A stretch of DNA of 28,123 nucleotides from Lachnospiraceae bacterium. Lineage in GTDB: Bacteria; Bacillota; Clostridia; Lachnospirales; Lachnospiraceae. The notes beneath the pieces are model-generated. The model made no database searches, was not told the origin of the DNA, and worked only from the letters and a program-made list of their open reading frames with translations. Position 1 is the first letter of the stretch. Each line of letters starts with the position of its first letter. The stretch spans positions 1 to 28,123 of the forward strand of contig CAAFTS010000083.1 in NCBI GenBank assembly GCA_900765975.1, given 5' to 3'. The translations under genes and the position numbers were made by a program. This document shows positions 19,431 to 27,412 of this stretch, piece after piece.

Positions 19431-20555
19431 TTACCGCATCGGCTGTTTTCTATTTGAAGAACAGATAAATTCATATAATCTTTCCACTGCATCTCCATGG
19501 ATTTGTTTTTTCTGACATTCAATCATCTTTTTTTGCGCTTCCGGATCATTCATAAGACGAATTCCTTTGTTGACTTGTCCTTTCAAAGTAATCGCAGACC
19601 AGCTCATACCGGCGCGCATAAAAAAGCGACGATTTACCGTTTCACAGCCTGGAATCGGAGCTGTATGAACAATCGGGACCCCAATAACAGCCGCTTCTGT
19701 AGAAGTCAATCCGCCCGGTTTTGTAAACACCACATCAGAGGCGCTTAAATAAAGCGGCATCTGATCCGTAAATCCAAGTACATCAACTCGAGATTCTTCT
19801 TTAAATATCTTTTTTAATTTTCGTTCAGCCTTTCGATTACTTCCGCAAACAGCAAGAATTTTTTCGGTAGTCGTACCAGAAACCAACTTTTGAATCAATT
19901 CTATAAAATCCCCAGCCCCCATGCTACCTCCGGCTGTCAAAAAATATTTTTCATTTAAATCCAGTCCAAGTTTTTTGCGCGCTTCTTCTTTACTAATTTT
20001 TAAACGGCAGTTTTTTGCCACCGGAATTCCAAATGTTTGAATCTTCTCATTGGGAATTCCCTTTTTTATACACGATCTTCGTAACGCCTCATGGGGTAAA
20101 ATATAGTGATCACAATCTGTTTCTTCCCAAAATGGAATGCATGTATAATCCGTCATCACCGCAACTGTCAGCGGAAGTTTCATTCCTTTTCTCTTCATAT
20201 AAGTAACTGTTTCTGCCGGATAAAGATGTGGCATGATCAAAACATCCGCCGGATGTTCTTTTAAATAACTGTCAAGATATTTTGCCATCCGTCCGTTAAT
20301 ATAATAAACAGGGGATTTTCGAGTAATGCGACTGATGAGCATACCTAATTTATATACAATCCCAAATAAAAGAGGCGTTTTCTTCACAATCTGCACATAA
20401 CCATCTCCTACAATTTTGGACACTTTCTTACCAGCAAGGCAGAGATAATCTAACACGTAAGCTTCATCCCCACGTGCATGAAATTCCTCCGCAATCGCTT
20501 TTGCCGCAGAATTATGTCCTCCACCTGTATTACAAGATAATATCAATGCTTTCAT
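19431..20555 (-). CDS. MGDG-synthase-like glycosyltransferase (diacylglycerol glycosyltransferase family)
   Basis: 374 residues. The N-terminal half has the MGDG-synthase domain signature SCNTGGGHNSAAKAI (residues 7-21) and the segment DVLIMPHLYPAETV. The C-terminal GT-B half has TAGGSMGAGDF near 207-217 and the nucleotide-sugar-binding KPGGLTSTEAAVIGVP at 279-294. Known relatives (plant MGD, UgtP, and MurG more distantly) transfer a sugar from UDP-sugar to a membrane lipid at the cytoplasmic face. The likely role is glucosyl- or galactosyl-diacylglycerol synthesis; the donor is not determinable. The start ATG at 20555 shares its A with the stop of the plsY-like gene (TGATG), with AAAGGGGG upstream; a TTG one codon earlier is less likely. 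Translational coupling to an acyltransferase supports a lipid role. Confidence 0.85.
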   Translation of the reverse strand: MKALILSCNTGGGHNSAAKAIAEEFHARGDEAYVLDYLCLAGKKVSKIVGDGYVQIVKKTPLLFGIVYKLGMLISRITRKSPVYYINGRMAKYLDSYLKEHPADVLIMPHLYPAETVTYMKRKGMKLPLTVAVMTDYTCIPFWEETDCDHYILPHEALRRSCIKKGIPNEKIQTFGIPVAKNCRLKISKEEARKKLGLDLNEKYFLTAGGSMGAGDFIELIQKLVSGTTTEKILAVCGSNRKAERKLKKIFKEESRVDVLGFTDQMPLYLSASDVVFTKPGGLTSTEAAVIGVPIVHTAPIPGCETVNRRFFMRAGMSWSAITLKGQVNKGIRLMNDPEAQKKMIECQKKQIHGDAVERLYEFICSSNRKQPMR

Positions 20556-21178
20556 CAAATCCCCCTTTCATTTTTCTCACAACTTTTTTCTAAATCCATT
20601 CCCAATGCCATTGCGCTTAAATAATGTTTGTGAATAACAATACTGGATATCAATATACAACCACACATAATCGTCCTATATTTCACTGTAAATATAGCAC
20701 CAATTCCAAATGTCAAAAATGCATATATACTTTTTCTTGTGTCAGATTTTGCCGGCATTACAACAAGAAAAAATATATAGCAGACAGCTAATAAAACTAA
20801 CGGCTGCCAAATTGGCAGCAATCCTAATAAAACGCCAAACGATACAGCAATTCCTTTTCCGCCTTTCCCCTTATTAAAAATAGAATGTGCATGTCCAAAT
20901 ACAGGTGCTGCAACTACCAATATAAACAACCAGGAGTCTATTCCAAGCCTAGATCTGCATATCAGAACTGGAAGCGCGCCCTTTAAAAGGTCAAAAAACA
21001 AAGCTAAAAATCCACAGATCGGTCCGCCGCATGCAAATGCATTAAACGCTCCGGGATTCCCATCATCAGACATTTTAGTCACATCCACCTTTTTGAAGAA
21101 AAGCGGAATCATTCTACCAAAAAGAATGCTCCCTGACAAAAAACCCATAACGATATAAAAGAAGTACCCAAATTCCAT
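20555..21178 (-). CDS. PlsY-like glycerol-3-phosphate acyltransferase, divergent
   Basis: 207 residues from ATG at 21178, a normal PlsY length, with about five to six hydrophobic segments. PlsY acylates glycerol-3-phosphate using acyl-phosphate, the first step of phospholipid synthesis. Three family motifs are recognisable: GSILFGR (16-22), DDGNPGAFNAF (38-48) and FGHAHSIFNKGKGGKGIA (94-111). Motif 2 deviates from the usual GSGNxGATN, and motif 3 has HSIF where FPVF is common, so this may be a divergent paralogue and I leave the symbol blank. An upstream in-frame TTG gives 12 more residues but has no ribosome-binding site; the ATG also has only a weak one. It overlaps the glycosyltransferase start by one base. 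Confidence 0.82.
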   Translation of the reverse strand: MEFGYFFYIVMGFLSGSILFGRMIPLFFKKVDVTKMSDDGNPGAFNAFACGGPICGFLALFFDLLKGALPVLICRSRLGIDSWLFILVVAAPVFGHAHSIFNKGKGGKGIAVSFGVLLGLLPIWQPLVLLAVCYIFFLVVMPAKSDTRKSIYAFLTFGIGAIFTVKYRTIMCGCILISSIVIHKHYLSAMALGMDLEKSCEKNERGI

Positions 21179-21230
21179 AAAACAACCAACTTTCGCAAAA
21201 TAATTTAAATTCAATTTTTTAAGTAATGTC

Positions 21231-21259
21231 AGTTTACCACATCAAAAAAGAAAAAGCAA
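21231..21259 (-). promoter_or_regulatory. Candidate promoter of the plsY-like/glycosyltransferase pair
   Basis: On the minus strand TTGCTT (21259-21254), a 17-base spacer and TAAACT (21236-21231) with TG one base upstream of the -10 (extended -10). It lies downstream of the rplA terminator and about 50 bases before the plsY-like start. Confidence 0.4.
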
Positions 21260-21345
21260 AGAAGCTGCAAAACACTTCAGAAATCAAATAATGCACCAAA
21301 TCACTCCTAGTCATTTCTTAATTTACCCAGCTCTTGACAAAGAGC

Positions 21346-21388
21346 AAAAAAATCCCCCGGCAAACTTTTTACAAAGTCCGGGGGATTT
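21346..21388 (-). terminator. Rho-independent terminator of the rpmG-secE-nusG-rplKA operon
   Basis: On the minus strand AAATCCCCCGG (21388-21378) pairs perfectly over 11 bp with CCGGGGGATTT (21360-21350), with an inner ACTTT/AAAGT stem, then seven T (21352-21346). It begins 23 bases after the rplA stop. Confidence 0.93.
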
Positions 21389-21410
21389 ACATATTCTATT
21401 TCTCTACAAA

Positions 21411-22103
21411 TTACTGAAGTTTCATCGGATTCAGTTTTACGCCAGGTCCCATTGTAGATGTAAGAACTACACTCTTCAGGTACTGTCCTTTTACTGCTGC
21501 CGGTCTAACTTTGATAATTGCATCGATAAGCGTCTGGAAGTTGTCCGCTAACTGCTCCTCAGTAAAGGACGCTTTACCGATCGGCACATGGATAATGTTT
21601 GTCTTGTCCAATCTGTACTCAATCTTACCAGCCTTAATCTCGTTGATTGCCTTTGTTACATCCATTGTAACTGTTCCAGCTTTCGGGTTTGGCATAAGAC
21701 CTTTTGGTCCAAGTACACGTCCAAGACGTCCAACAACACCCATCATATCTGGTGTAGCTACAACTACGTCAAAGTCAAGCCATCCCTCATTCTGAATCTT
21801 CGGAATCAGCTCATCTCCACCTACGAAATCTGCTCCTGCTGCTTTTGCTTCTTCTGCTTTTGCATCCTTAGCAAATACAAGAATACGAACTGTTTTACCT
21901 GTTCCGTGTGGAAGTACAACAGCTCCACGGATCTGCTGATCAGCGTGACGTCCATCACAACCTGTTCTGATGTGAGCTTCGATTGTTTCATCAAATTTTG
22001 CAACTGCTGCTTTCTTTACAAGAGCGATAGCCTCTTCTTTGTCGTAAAGGTTTCCTCTCTCAATCTGTTTTGCAGCTTCGATATATTTCTTTCCTCGTTT
22101 CAT
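21411..22103 (-). CDS. rplA: 50S ribosomal protein L1
   Basis: 230 residues, normal length. Binds 23S rRNA helices 76-78 to form the L1 stalk, and in bacteria represses the translation of its own operon. [20 protein letters not shown] at the N-terminus, [20 protein letters not shown] near 50, [20 protein letters not shown] at about 124-143 and the C-terminal [12 protein letters not shown] are all family blocks. ATG with AAGGAGG 10 bases upstream. It is separated from rplK by 133 bases that contain an L1-binding-site mimic but no terminator. Confidence 0.97.
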   Translation of the reverse strand: MKRGKKYIEAAKQIERGNLYDKEEAIALVKKAAVAKFDETIEAHIRTGCDGRHADQQIRGAVVLPHGTGKTVRILVFAKDAKAEEAKAAGADFVGGDELIPKIQNEGWLDFDVVVATPDMMGVVGRLGRVLGPKGLMPNPKAGTVTMDVTKAINEIKAGKIEYRLDKTNIIHVPIGKASFTEEQLADNFQTLIDAIIKVRPAAVKGQYLKSVVLTSTMGPGVKLNPMKLQ

Positions 22104-22120
22104 TCTAAATAAACCTCCTT

Positions 22121-22150
22121 GTGGTATTTGCGGGAACGAACCCCTCCCAC
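22121..22150 (-). promoter_or_regulatory. L1-binding-site mimic upstream of rplA
   Basis: On the minus strand the 30-base element reads GTGG-GA-GGGG-TTCG-TTCCC-GCAAATA-CCAC, ending just before the AAGGAGG of rplA. GTGG/CCAC close an asymmetric internal loop (GA opposite GCAAATA) capped by a GGG/CCC hairpin. The two sides copy the L1 site of 23S rRNA, which as I recall it reads GGUGGGAGGC...GAAAUACCACC. Together with the near-identical element before rplK this supports L1 autoregulation. Confidence 0.75.
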
Positions 22151-22236
22151 TAATTTCACTCTGTTACATCTCTATAACGGTTTCTCATTTCCAAGACACG
22201 AAAATTGAGTTACCGATATATACGACACTAAACGCT

Positions 22237-22665
22237 CTACGCCTCTACTACAGTTACTCCCATAGAACGGCATGTTCCTTCAATCATGCTCATAGCCGCT
22301 TCTACAGTTGCTGCGTTCAAGTCAGGCATTTTTGTCTTAGCGATTTCTTCTACCTGAGCCTTTGTAATTGTTGCAACTTTGTTCTTGTTCGGAACACCTG
22401 AACCAGATTTAATGTTGCAGGCTTTCTTAATCAGAACTGCTGCCGGTGGTGTCTTTGTAACGAAGCTGAAACTTCTGTCATTATAAACTGTAATAACTAC
22501 AGGAATGATCAAGTCTCCCTGATCTGCTGTTCTTGCGTTGAACTGCTTTGTAAACTCAACGATGTTTACACCATGCTGTCCAAGAGCAGGACCAACCGGT
22601 GGTGCCGGAGTTGCTTTTCCTGCAGGAATCTGTAATTTAATATAACCTTCTACTTTTTTTGCCAT
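22237..22665 (-). CDS. rplK: 50S ribosomal protein L11
   Basis: 142 residues, normal length. Binds the GTPase-associated centre of 23S rRNA and is needed for RelA-type stringent signalling. [20 protein letters not shown] at the start, [18 protein letters not shown], and the C-terminal rRNA-binding domain with [14 protein letters not shown] and SMGVTVVEA are all as in the family. ATG with AAGGAGG about 7 bases upstream. It is 50 bases downstream of nusG, a gap mostly filled by the first L1-binding-site mimic, so rplK translation is probably a target of L1. Confidence 0.97.
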   Translation of the reverse strand: MAKKVEGYIKLQIPAGKATPAPPVGPALGQHGVNIVEFTKQFNARTADQGDLIIPVVITVYNDRSFSFVTKTPPAAVLIKKACNIKSGSGVPNKNKVATITKAQVEEIAKTKMPDLNAATVEAAMSMIEGTCRSMGVTVVEA

Positions 22666-22681
22666 TTTTCATTACCTCCTT

Positions 22682-22711
22682 GTGGTATTGGCGGGACATC
22701 ATCCCTCCCAC
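22682..22711 (-). promoter_or_regulatory. L1-binding-site mimic upstream of rplK
   Basis: On the minus strand the 30-base element reads GTGG-GA-GGGA-TGATG-TCCC-GCCAATA-CCAC, ending directly before the AAGGAGG of rplK and starting 4 bases after the nusG stop. Same length and architecture as the element at 22121-22150, with the apical loop changed while the stems and internal loop are kept. This is the pattern expected of a protein-binding RNA structure. Confidence 0.75.
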
Positions 22712-22715
22712 AGTT

Positions 22716-23234
22716 TTAATCCATCTTTTTTACTTCTGAAAAGCTGAGTTCAACCGGTGTTTCGCGGCCAAACAACTCTACATTGATAGACAAGCTCTGT
22801 TTCTGCGGATTGATTGTCTGAATCGTGCCTACAGTACCTTCCCAAGCACCGCTTAATACAGTAATCATATCACCGATTTCATAATCATAGTGTATCTCTT
22901 CCGAATGGATTCCGAAACGATTCATCTCATCTTCCTCCAACGGAACCGGCTTAGATCCAGGTCCGACAAATCCTGTTACTCCACGAGTATTACGAACAAC
23001 ATACCATGTGTCATCATTCATAATCATATGAATCATAACATACCCTGGAAACAACTTCTTGAGACTCACCTTCTGAACGCCGTTTTTCATTTCAACGACC
23101 TCTTCCATCGGAACTCTTACCTCCAGAATCTGATCTTCCAGATGACGATTCTCGATTGTCTTATCAATATTTGCTTTTACCTTGTTCTCATACCCAGAAT
23201 AGGTATGAACTACATACCATCTTGCCTCTGACAT
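22716..23234 (-). CDS. nusG: Transcription termination/antitermination protein NusG
   Basis: 172 residues from the chosen start. Binds RNA polymerase and affects elongation, pausing and, through its KOW domain, Rho or ribosomes. The NGN domain runs from ARWYVVHTYSGYENKVKANI through LFPGYVMIHMIMNDDTWYVV and VTGFVGPGSKPVPL. The KOW domain is at about 120-172, with GDMITVLSGAWEGTVGTI. Start: ATG at 23234 (MSEARW) lies 8 bases after AAAGG; a GTG three codons earlier overlaps that site. It is 26 bases downstream of secE. Confidence 0.97.
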   Translation of the reverse strand: MSEARWYVVHTYSGYENKVKANIDKTIENRHLEDQILEVRVPMEEVVEMKNGVQKVSLKKLFPGYVMIHMIMNDDTWYVVRNTRGVTGFVGPGSKPVPLEEDEMNRFGIHSEEIHYDYEIGDMITVLSGAWEGTVGTIQTINPQKQSLSINVELFGRETPVELSFSEVKKMD

Positions 23235-23260
23235 AAAATTCACCTTTCTGCTCTGGTCAA

Positions 23261-23461
23261 TTACTTCACCAACAAGTCAATTCCATATTTAAGGATGGCA
23301 TCGATTACTGCAATCAACGCTCCCAGTAATACAGAGACTGAAACAACTGCCGTTGTCTGTTTTGCAAGTGTGTTTTTGTCCGGCCAAACGACTTTCTTGA
23401 ATTCTGCCTTTAGTCCTTTAAACCAGCTTTTCTTCTGAGCTTTTTCTTTCTTATCACTCAT
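23261..23461 (-). CDS. secE: Preprotein translocase subunit SecE
   Basis: 66 residues, the small single-membrane-span form found in Firmicutes. Stabilises SecY in the protein export channel. A basic cytoplasmic part (MSDKKEKAQKKSWFKGLKAE) carries the conserved FKKVVWPDKNTLAKQT segment. One transmembrane helix, about 38-60, follows. Start: ATG at 23461 is preceded by GGAGGGAAG, and the in-frame TTG six codons earlier overlaps it. It lies between rpmG and nusG, the usual order. Confidence 0.96.
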   Translation of the reverse strand: MSDKKEKAQKKSWFKGLKAEFKKVVWPDKNTLAKQTTAVVSVSVLLGALIAVIDAILKYGIDLLVK

Positions 23462-23482
23462 ATCGCCACTTCCCTCCAACGA

Positions 23483-23632
23483 CTATTTTGTCTCTTTGTG
23501 CAGTGTGTGTGATTTGCAGAACTTACAATACTTCTTTGTTTCCATACGCTCAGGATGATTCTTCTTATCCTTGGTCATGTTGTAATTGCGGTTCTTGCAT
23601 TCTGTACATTCCAATGTAATTCTTGTGCGCAC
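23483..23632 (-). CDS. rpmG: 50S ribosomal protein L33
   Basis: 49 residues with a GTG start (translated [17 protein letters not shown]). A small zinc-ribbon protein of the large subunit; both Cys pairs (CTEC and CKFC) are present, so this is the zinc-binding form. GAGGTGG lies five bases before the GTG; a longer reading frame continues upstream with no ribosome-binding site and no resemblance to L33. It is the first gene of the rpmG-secE-nusG-rplKA operon. No tRNA-Trp, sometimes found here, is present. Confidence 0.95.
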   Translation of the reverse strand: MRTRITLECTECKNRNYNMTKDKKNHPERMETKKYCKFCKSHTLHKETK

Positions 23633-23703
23633 AACTTCCACCTCGCTTCTTATATGCTTATTTACGTGTTGCTGATGGTTGCGAGCCATCTGATTTTAGG
23701 CAT

Positions 23704-23770
23704 AAAAAAAAGACCTACTTCCATTCGCCAGAAGATTGTATCATACTCTGGCAATGGAAGTCAAGTCTTT
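23704..23770 (-). terminator. Terminator of the AI-2E gene, overlapping the rpmG promoter
   Basis: On the minus strand a long stem pairs AAAGAC (23770-23765) and ACTTCCATT-GCCAGA (23761-23747) with TCTGGC-C-AATGGAAGT-type sequence (23732-23717, one bulged base) and GTCTTT (23714-23709), then eight T (23711-23704). It begins 4 bases after the stop of the AI-2E gene. Confidence 0.85.
23735..23764 (-). promoter_or_regulatory. Sigma-A-type promoter of the rpmG-secE-nusG-rplKA operon
   Basis: On the minus strand TTGACT (23764-23759), an 18-base spacer and TACAAT (23740-23735), with TG one base upstream of the -10. It lies wholly inside the terminator hairpin of the preceding gene. The predicted start near 23728 is in the descending arm, so transcripts from here lack the ascending arm and cannot form the terminator. 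Confidence 0.72.
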
Positions 23771-23773
23771 TGC

Positions 23774-24922
23774 CTATACTTCTATTTTTTTCTCTTCTAA
23801 TCTTCTATATACATCTCCCCGGAAAATTGTATACAGTACGGATACCAGTGGAATAAATACCAGCATTCCAACAACTCCCATCAGACTTCCTCCGATAGTG
23901 ACTGCCGCCAGCACCCAGATAGACGGAAGACCAACCGAATTGCCTACAACTTTCGGATAGATCAAATTTCCTTCAATCTGTTGTAATACGAGGAATAAAA
24001 CAACAAATATCAACGCTTTCCATGGATCCACCATCAAAATCAAGAATGCGCCTACCGCACAACCGATAAATGCTCCGAAAATCGGAATCAATGCTGTAAA
24101 TGCAATCAGCACGCCAACCAACAACGCATACGGTAGCCGGATAATTCCCATTACAACAAAAAACATACTTCCAAGAATCAACGCTTCTACACATTGTCCT
24201 GTCAGGAAATTAGAAAATGTTTTGTATGTTAATGTACAAATATCCAAAATTGTTTTCACTTTTTTTTCAGGTAAATAAGCAAATAAAATCTTTTTAACCT
24301 GAACATGCAATTTTTCTTTTTGAAGCAAAATATAACATGCAAAAACAAACGCAATAAAAAATGTTGTCAAACTTCCCACAATACTGGTTGCTACAGAAAT
24401 TGTAGAATCGAAAACATTTCCGACACCACTTCTGAAAAATCCAATCACACTATTGAGCATTTTATCCCAGCTCATATCCATATCGCCAATCCACGCCAGA
24501 ACCTCTTGATTATTTTCAAATAACTCCTCTAGCCACATAAACACTTGCGGAATAAAACGCTGAATGTTTCGTCCCAAACTAACGAACGTCTGCCCCAGCT
24601 GCGGAATAACTACAAACATAACAATTGCTATAATCCCAAACACACATAGAATTGTCAGAACCAAACTAAATGGTCTCGCTATTTTTTGTATTCTTTTGCT
24701 TTTTAATGCCTTTTCATTTTTAAAGAGATTTCTCTCTAAAAAGCTCATCGGAACATTCAGTATAAAAGCAATTGCGCCTCCCATCAGAAATGGAAAAACA
24801 ATATTCCATAAAACCCCTACAAATCCCAGTACTTTTGTATAATTCCACAATGCAATCAAAAGCACCAGCGTAAATACAATCAAGTGCCGCATATGACGGA
24901 TATTTTCTTTATTAAAATTCAT
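23774..24922 (-). CDS. AI-2E family membrane transporter
   Basis: 382 residues with about eight hydrophobic segments. Belongs by overall layout to the AI-2E (formerly UPF0118/PerM) family: two N-terminal helices (LIVFTLVLLIALWN, then an FPFLMGGAIAFILNVP-like segment), a soluble stretch around 120-160 (RFIPQVFMWLEELFENNQEV), and a C-terminal block with ALLVGVLIAFTALIPIFGAF and IYPKVVGNSVGLPSIWVLAA, the most conserved part of the family. Reported family functions include autoinducer-2 export and Na+/H+ exchange; none can be assigned here. Start: ATG at 24922 with GAGG 10 bases upstream; the TTG two codons earlier is too close. It is divergent from the second glgC. Confidence 0.9.
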   Translation of the reverse strand: MNFNKENIRHMRHLIVFTLVLLIALWNYTKVLGFVGVLWNIVFPFLMGGAIAFILNVPMSFLERNLFKNEKALKSKRIQKIARPFSLVLTILCVFGIIAIVMFVVIPQLGQTFVSLGRNIQRFIPQVFMWLEELFENNQEVLAWIGDMDMSWDKMLNSVIGFFRSGVGNVFDSTISVATSIVGSLTTFFIAFVFACYILLQKEKLHVQVKKILFAYLPEKKVKTILDICTLTYKTFSNFLTGQCVEALILGSMFFVVMGIIRLPYALLVGVLIAFTALIPIFGAFIGCAVGAFLILMVDPWKALIFVVLFLVLQQIEGNLIYPKVVGNSVGLPSIWVLAAVTIGGSLMGVVGMLVFIPLVSVLYTIFRGDVYRRLEEKKIEV

Positions 24923-25028
24923 TATCAATACACCTCACAAAATTAATATCATTTCTAGTCTAACACACACATATATTTTCTTCTATAAAATTTGTATGAA
25001 ATTTCTTTCGTTTTTTTGTACAAAAGGA

Positions 25029-25057
25029 TGGAGATTTTTACAAATAAATTGTATAAT
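25029..25057 (+). promoter_or_regulatory. Candidate promoter of glgC copy 2
   Basis: TGGAGA (25029-25034), a 17-base spacer and a perfect TATAAT (25052-25057), 33 bases before the glgC ATG. The -35 has four of six consensus bases. Confidence 0.55.
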
Positions 25058-25090
25058 ATACATTATCAAGATGAAAGAGAGGGTTCACTG

Positions 25091-26230
25091 ATGAAACAAA
25101 ACAATATGTTAGCTATGATCTTGGCCGGTGGACGTGGTTCCAGGCTTCATGACTTAACCAATAAGGTAGCCAAACCAGCTGTCTCATACGGCGGAAAATA
25201 CCGCATCGTTGACTTCCCGCTAAGCAACTGTGCAAACAGTGGCATTGATGTTGTCGGTGTTTTGACACAATACGAATCTGTACTACTGAACAGTTATGTA
25301 GCTGCCGGTCATCGATGGGGGTTGGACGCAAAGGATAGTGGGGTCTTTGTGTTGCCGCCTCGTGAAAAGGCAGACAGTGATTTGGACGTATATCGCGGAA
25401 CAGCTGATGCCATTTCACAAAATATCGATTTTATTGATACATACGATCCCGAATATCTACTAATTCTTTCCGGTGATCACATTTATAAGATGAATTACGA
25501 CAAGATGTTAGCACATCACAAAGAGAATAATGCTGATGCTACCATCGCAGTTATTGAAGTTCCTATGAAAGAAGCAAGTCGTTTTGGCATCATGAATACA
25601 GATGAGAACGGAATGATTGTTGAGTTTGAAGAAAAGCCTGCGAATCCAAAGAGTAATCTGGCATCTATGGGAATCTATATTTTCAATTGGAAGGTTCTAC
25701 GTAAGATGTTGGTTGCAGACATGAAAAATGCTGAGTCCAGCCATGATTTTGGTAAGGATATTATTCCTGCATTTTTAAATAACGGAAAGAGACTCTGCGC
25801 ATTTAAGTTCAAAGGATATTGGAAAGATGTCGGAACGATTGATTCTCTTTGGGAAGCTAATATGGATCTGTTGGACAAGAACAATGCCCTTGATTTGAAC
25901 GACCCATCATGGAAGATTTATACCGAAGATATTACAACACTCCCACACTATGTTGGTGAAAATGCAGATATCAAAAATGCTTTCATCACTCAAGGCTGTG
26001 TTGTCAATGGTGAGGTTAAAAACTCTGTCTTATTTACAGGTGTCAAGGTTGCAGAAGGCGCCAAAGTCATCGACAGTGTTCTAATGCCGGGAACTGAGGT
26101 TGAAGAAGGTGCTGTTATTATCCGTTCATTGGTGGCCAACGATATCAAGATTGGCAAGAATGCCGTTGTCGGAAGTGCAGACAGCGAACACATCGAACTT
26201 GTTGCTAAGCGTGTAAAGGGGGAAGAATAA
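25091..26230 (+). CDS. glgC: Glucose-1-phosphate adenylyltransferase, copy 2
   Basis: 379 residues from the chosen start, the common Firmicute GlgC length. Same reaction as copy 1. AGGRGSRL (12-19) keeps the full catalytic loop, with Arg where copy 1 has Gln. [12 protein letters not shown] follows, then [10 protein letters not shown] with catalytic Asp129, and FEEKP with Lys182. The C-terminal beta-helix (about 285-370) shows [21 protein letters not shown] repeats. Start: ATG at 25091 after GAGAGGG; an in-frame ATG 33 codons upstream lies before the promoter and would add an unrelated hydrophobic stretch. One base separates its stop from the glgD ATG, so the two are one operon. Confidence 0.97.
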   Translation: MKQNNMLAMILAGGRGSRLHDLTNKVAKPAVSYGGKYRIVDFPLSNCANSGIDVVGVLTQYESVLLNSYVAAGHRWGLDAKDSGVFVLPPREKADSDLDVYRGTADAISQNIDFIDTYDPEYLLILSGDHIYKMNYDKMLAHHKENNADATIAVIEVPMKEASRFGIMNTDENGMIVEFEEKPANPKSNLASMGIYIFNWKVLRKMLVADMKNAESSHDFGKDIIPAFLNNGKRLCAFKFKGYWKDVGTIDSLWEANMDLLDKNNALDLNDPSWKIYTEDITTLPHYVGENADIKNAFITQGCVVNGEVKNSVLFTGVKVAEGAKVIDSVLMPGTEVEEGAVIIRSLVANDIKIGKNAVVGSADSEHIELVAKRVKGEE

Positions 26231-26231
26231 C

Positions 26232-27344
26232 ATGAAAGCATTAGGAATTATTAACTTTTCCGGAAATCATATCCATGTAGACGGAATGGAAGATTATCGT
26301 CCGATCGGTGCATTTTCTTTCCTTGGAAGATATCGCGCCATTGATTTTCCAATCTCTAACATGAGTAACAGTGGAATTGAACGAATCCAAGTATATATCA
26401 ACAAAAAGCCTCGTTCTCTTGCAGAACACTTGGGCACCGGACGCCACTATAATATTAACTCCAAACGTGGTAGACTACATCTGCTTTTCTCTGAAAACGG
26501 AACTGAGAATTCTCTTTATGATACAGATATTGCTGCTTACATAGAAAATATGGAATGTATTGAAGCTGAAACCGCACCTTATGTTGTGATTGCTCCAAAT
26601 TACATGATTTATACACAGGATTTCAGAGAATCATTACAGGCACATGCAGAATCCGGCGCAGATATTTCTTTATTGTATCATTCTGTCGACAATGCAAAAG
26701 AAGCCTTTTTGAATTGTGATATCTTAAATTTAAATAAGCAAAAAGGTGTTCTTTCCATAGAAAAGAACCGCGGAACTGCCAAAAACCGCAACGTCTTTAT
26801 GGATACATACATTATGTCAAGAGAGTTGTTTATTGATCTGGTTAAAAAAGCGAGAAGGCTTTCTTCTATGTATACGCTTCCACAAATTGTAAATGCTCAC
26901 TGCGAAGATTTAGACATTCGCGGAATCTCACATCGAGGATATTTCGCTACAGTTACTGACTTGAAGAGTTACTATGATGCTAATATTTCTTTGATTGATT
27001 ACAAAGATGCGCAAACTTTATTTAAAGAAGACTGGCCGATTTATACAAGAACCAATGATTCTTGTCCTACACAATATTTTAATGGCTCAAGCGTCAAAAA
27101 GTCCGTTGTATCTAACGGCTGTCTAATTGGCGGAACAATTGAAAACTCAGTTATCGGACGTGGCTGTACAATCAAAGAAGGCGCTGTTGTTAAGAACTGT
27201 GTCATTCTTCCGGATGTTGTTATCGACGCAGATGTTCATATTGAAAACCAAGTTGTTGATAAACACGCTCGTATTCTTCATGTAAAAGAATTGATCGGAA
27301 ATCCTGATGAACCTGGATATATTCGAAGAGATGATATTGTATAA
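26232..27344 (+). CDS. glgD: GlgD, ADP-glucose pyrophosphorylase subunit lacking catalytic residues
   Basis: 370 residues, usual GlgD length. The non-catalytic partner of GlgC in Firmicutes. The fold is kept (RYRAIDFPISNMSNSG at 33-48, a C-terminal beta-helix with VIGRGCTIKEGAVV), but the nucleotide loop is replaced by INFSGNH at 7-13. The catalytic Asp is replaced by Tyr124 in APNYMIYTQDF, and the FEEKP motif is missing (IEKNRG instead). In studied Gram-positive GlgCD enzymes GlgD raises GlgC activity or changes its regulation, so that is the likely role. ATG with GGGGGAAG upstream, 1 base after glgC. A bidirectional terminator follows. Confidence 0.96.
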   Translation: MKALGIINFSGNHIHVDGMEDYRPIGAFSFLGRYRAIDFPISNMSNSGIERIQVYINKKPRSLAEHLGTGRHYNINSKRGRLHLLFSENGTENSLYDTDIAAYIENMECIEAETAPYVVIAPNYMIYTQDFRESLQAHAESGADISLLYHSVDNAKEAFLNCDILNLNKQKGVLSIEKNRGTAKNRNVFMDTYIMSRELFIDLVKKARRLSSMYTLPQIVNAHCEDLDIRGISHRGYFATVTDLKSYYDANISLIDYKDAQTLFKEDWPIYTRTNDSCPTQYFNGSSVKKSVVSNGCLIGGTIENSVIGRGCTIKEGAVVKNCVILPDVVIDADVHIENQVVDKHARILHVKELIGNPDEPGYIRRDDIV

Positions 27345-27359
27345 TTATTTTCTATAAAA

Positions 27360-27405
27360 AATCGCTGCTCATTCTGATACTTCAGATGAGCAGCGATTCT
27401 TTTTA
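27360..27405. terminator. Bidirectional terminator between glgD copy 2 and the permease gene
   Basis: AATCGCTGCTCAT (27360-27372) pairs perfectly with ATGAGCAGCGATT (27386-27398), with an inner CTGA/TCAG stem. CTTTTTAT follows on the plus strand and AAAAAA precedes it, giving a T run on the minus strand. The flanking genes converge. Confidence 0.92.
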
Positions 27406-27412
27406 TATGCTT

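Noticed and set aside
23640..23700. Possible tRNA gene upstream of rpmG
   Set aside because: tRNA-Trp is sometimes found in this operon, but no cloverleaf arms, T-loop or CCA end can be formed here.
24992..25090. N-terminal extension of the second GlgC from an upstream in-frame ATG
   Set aside because: It begins upstream of the predicted promoter, has no ribosome-binding site, and adds residues unrelated to GlgC; the ATG at 25091 has a good site and aligns with copy 1.
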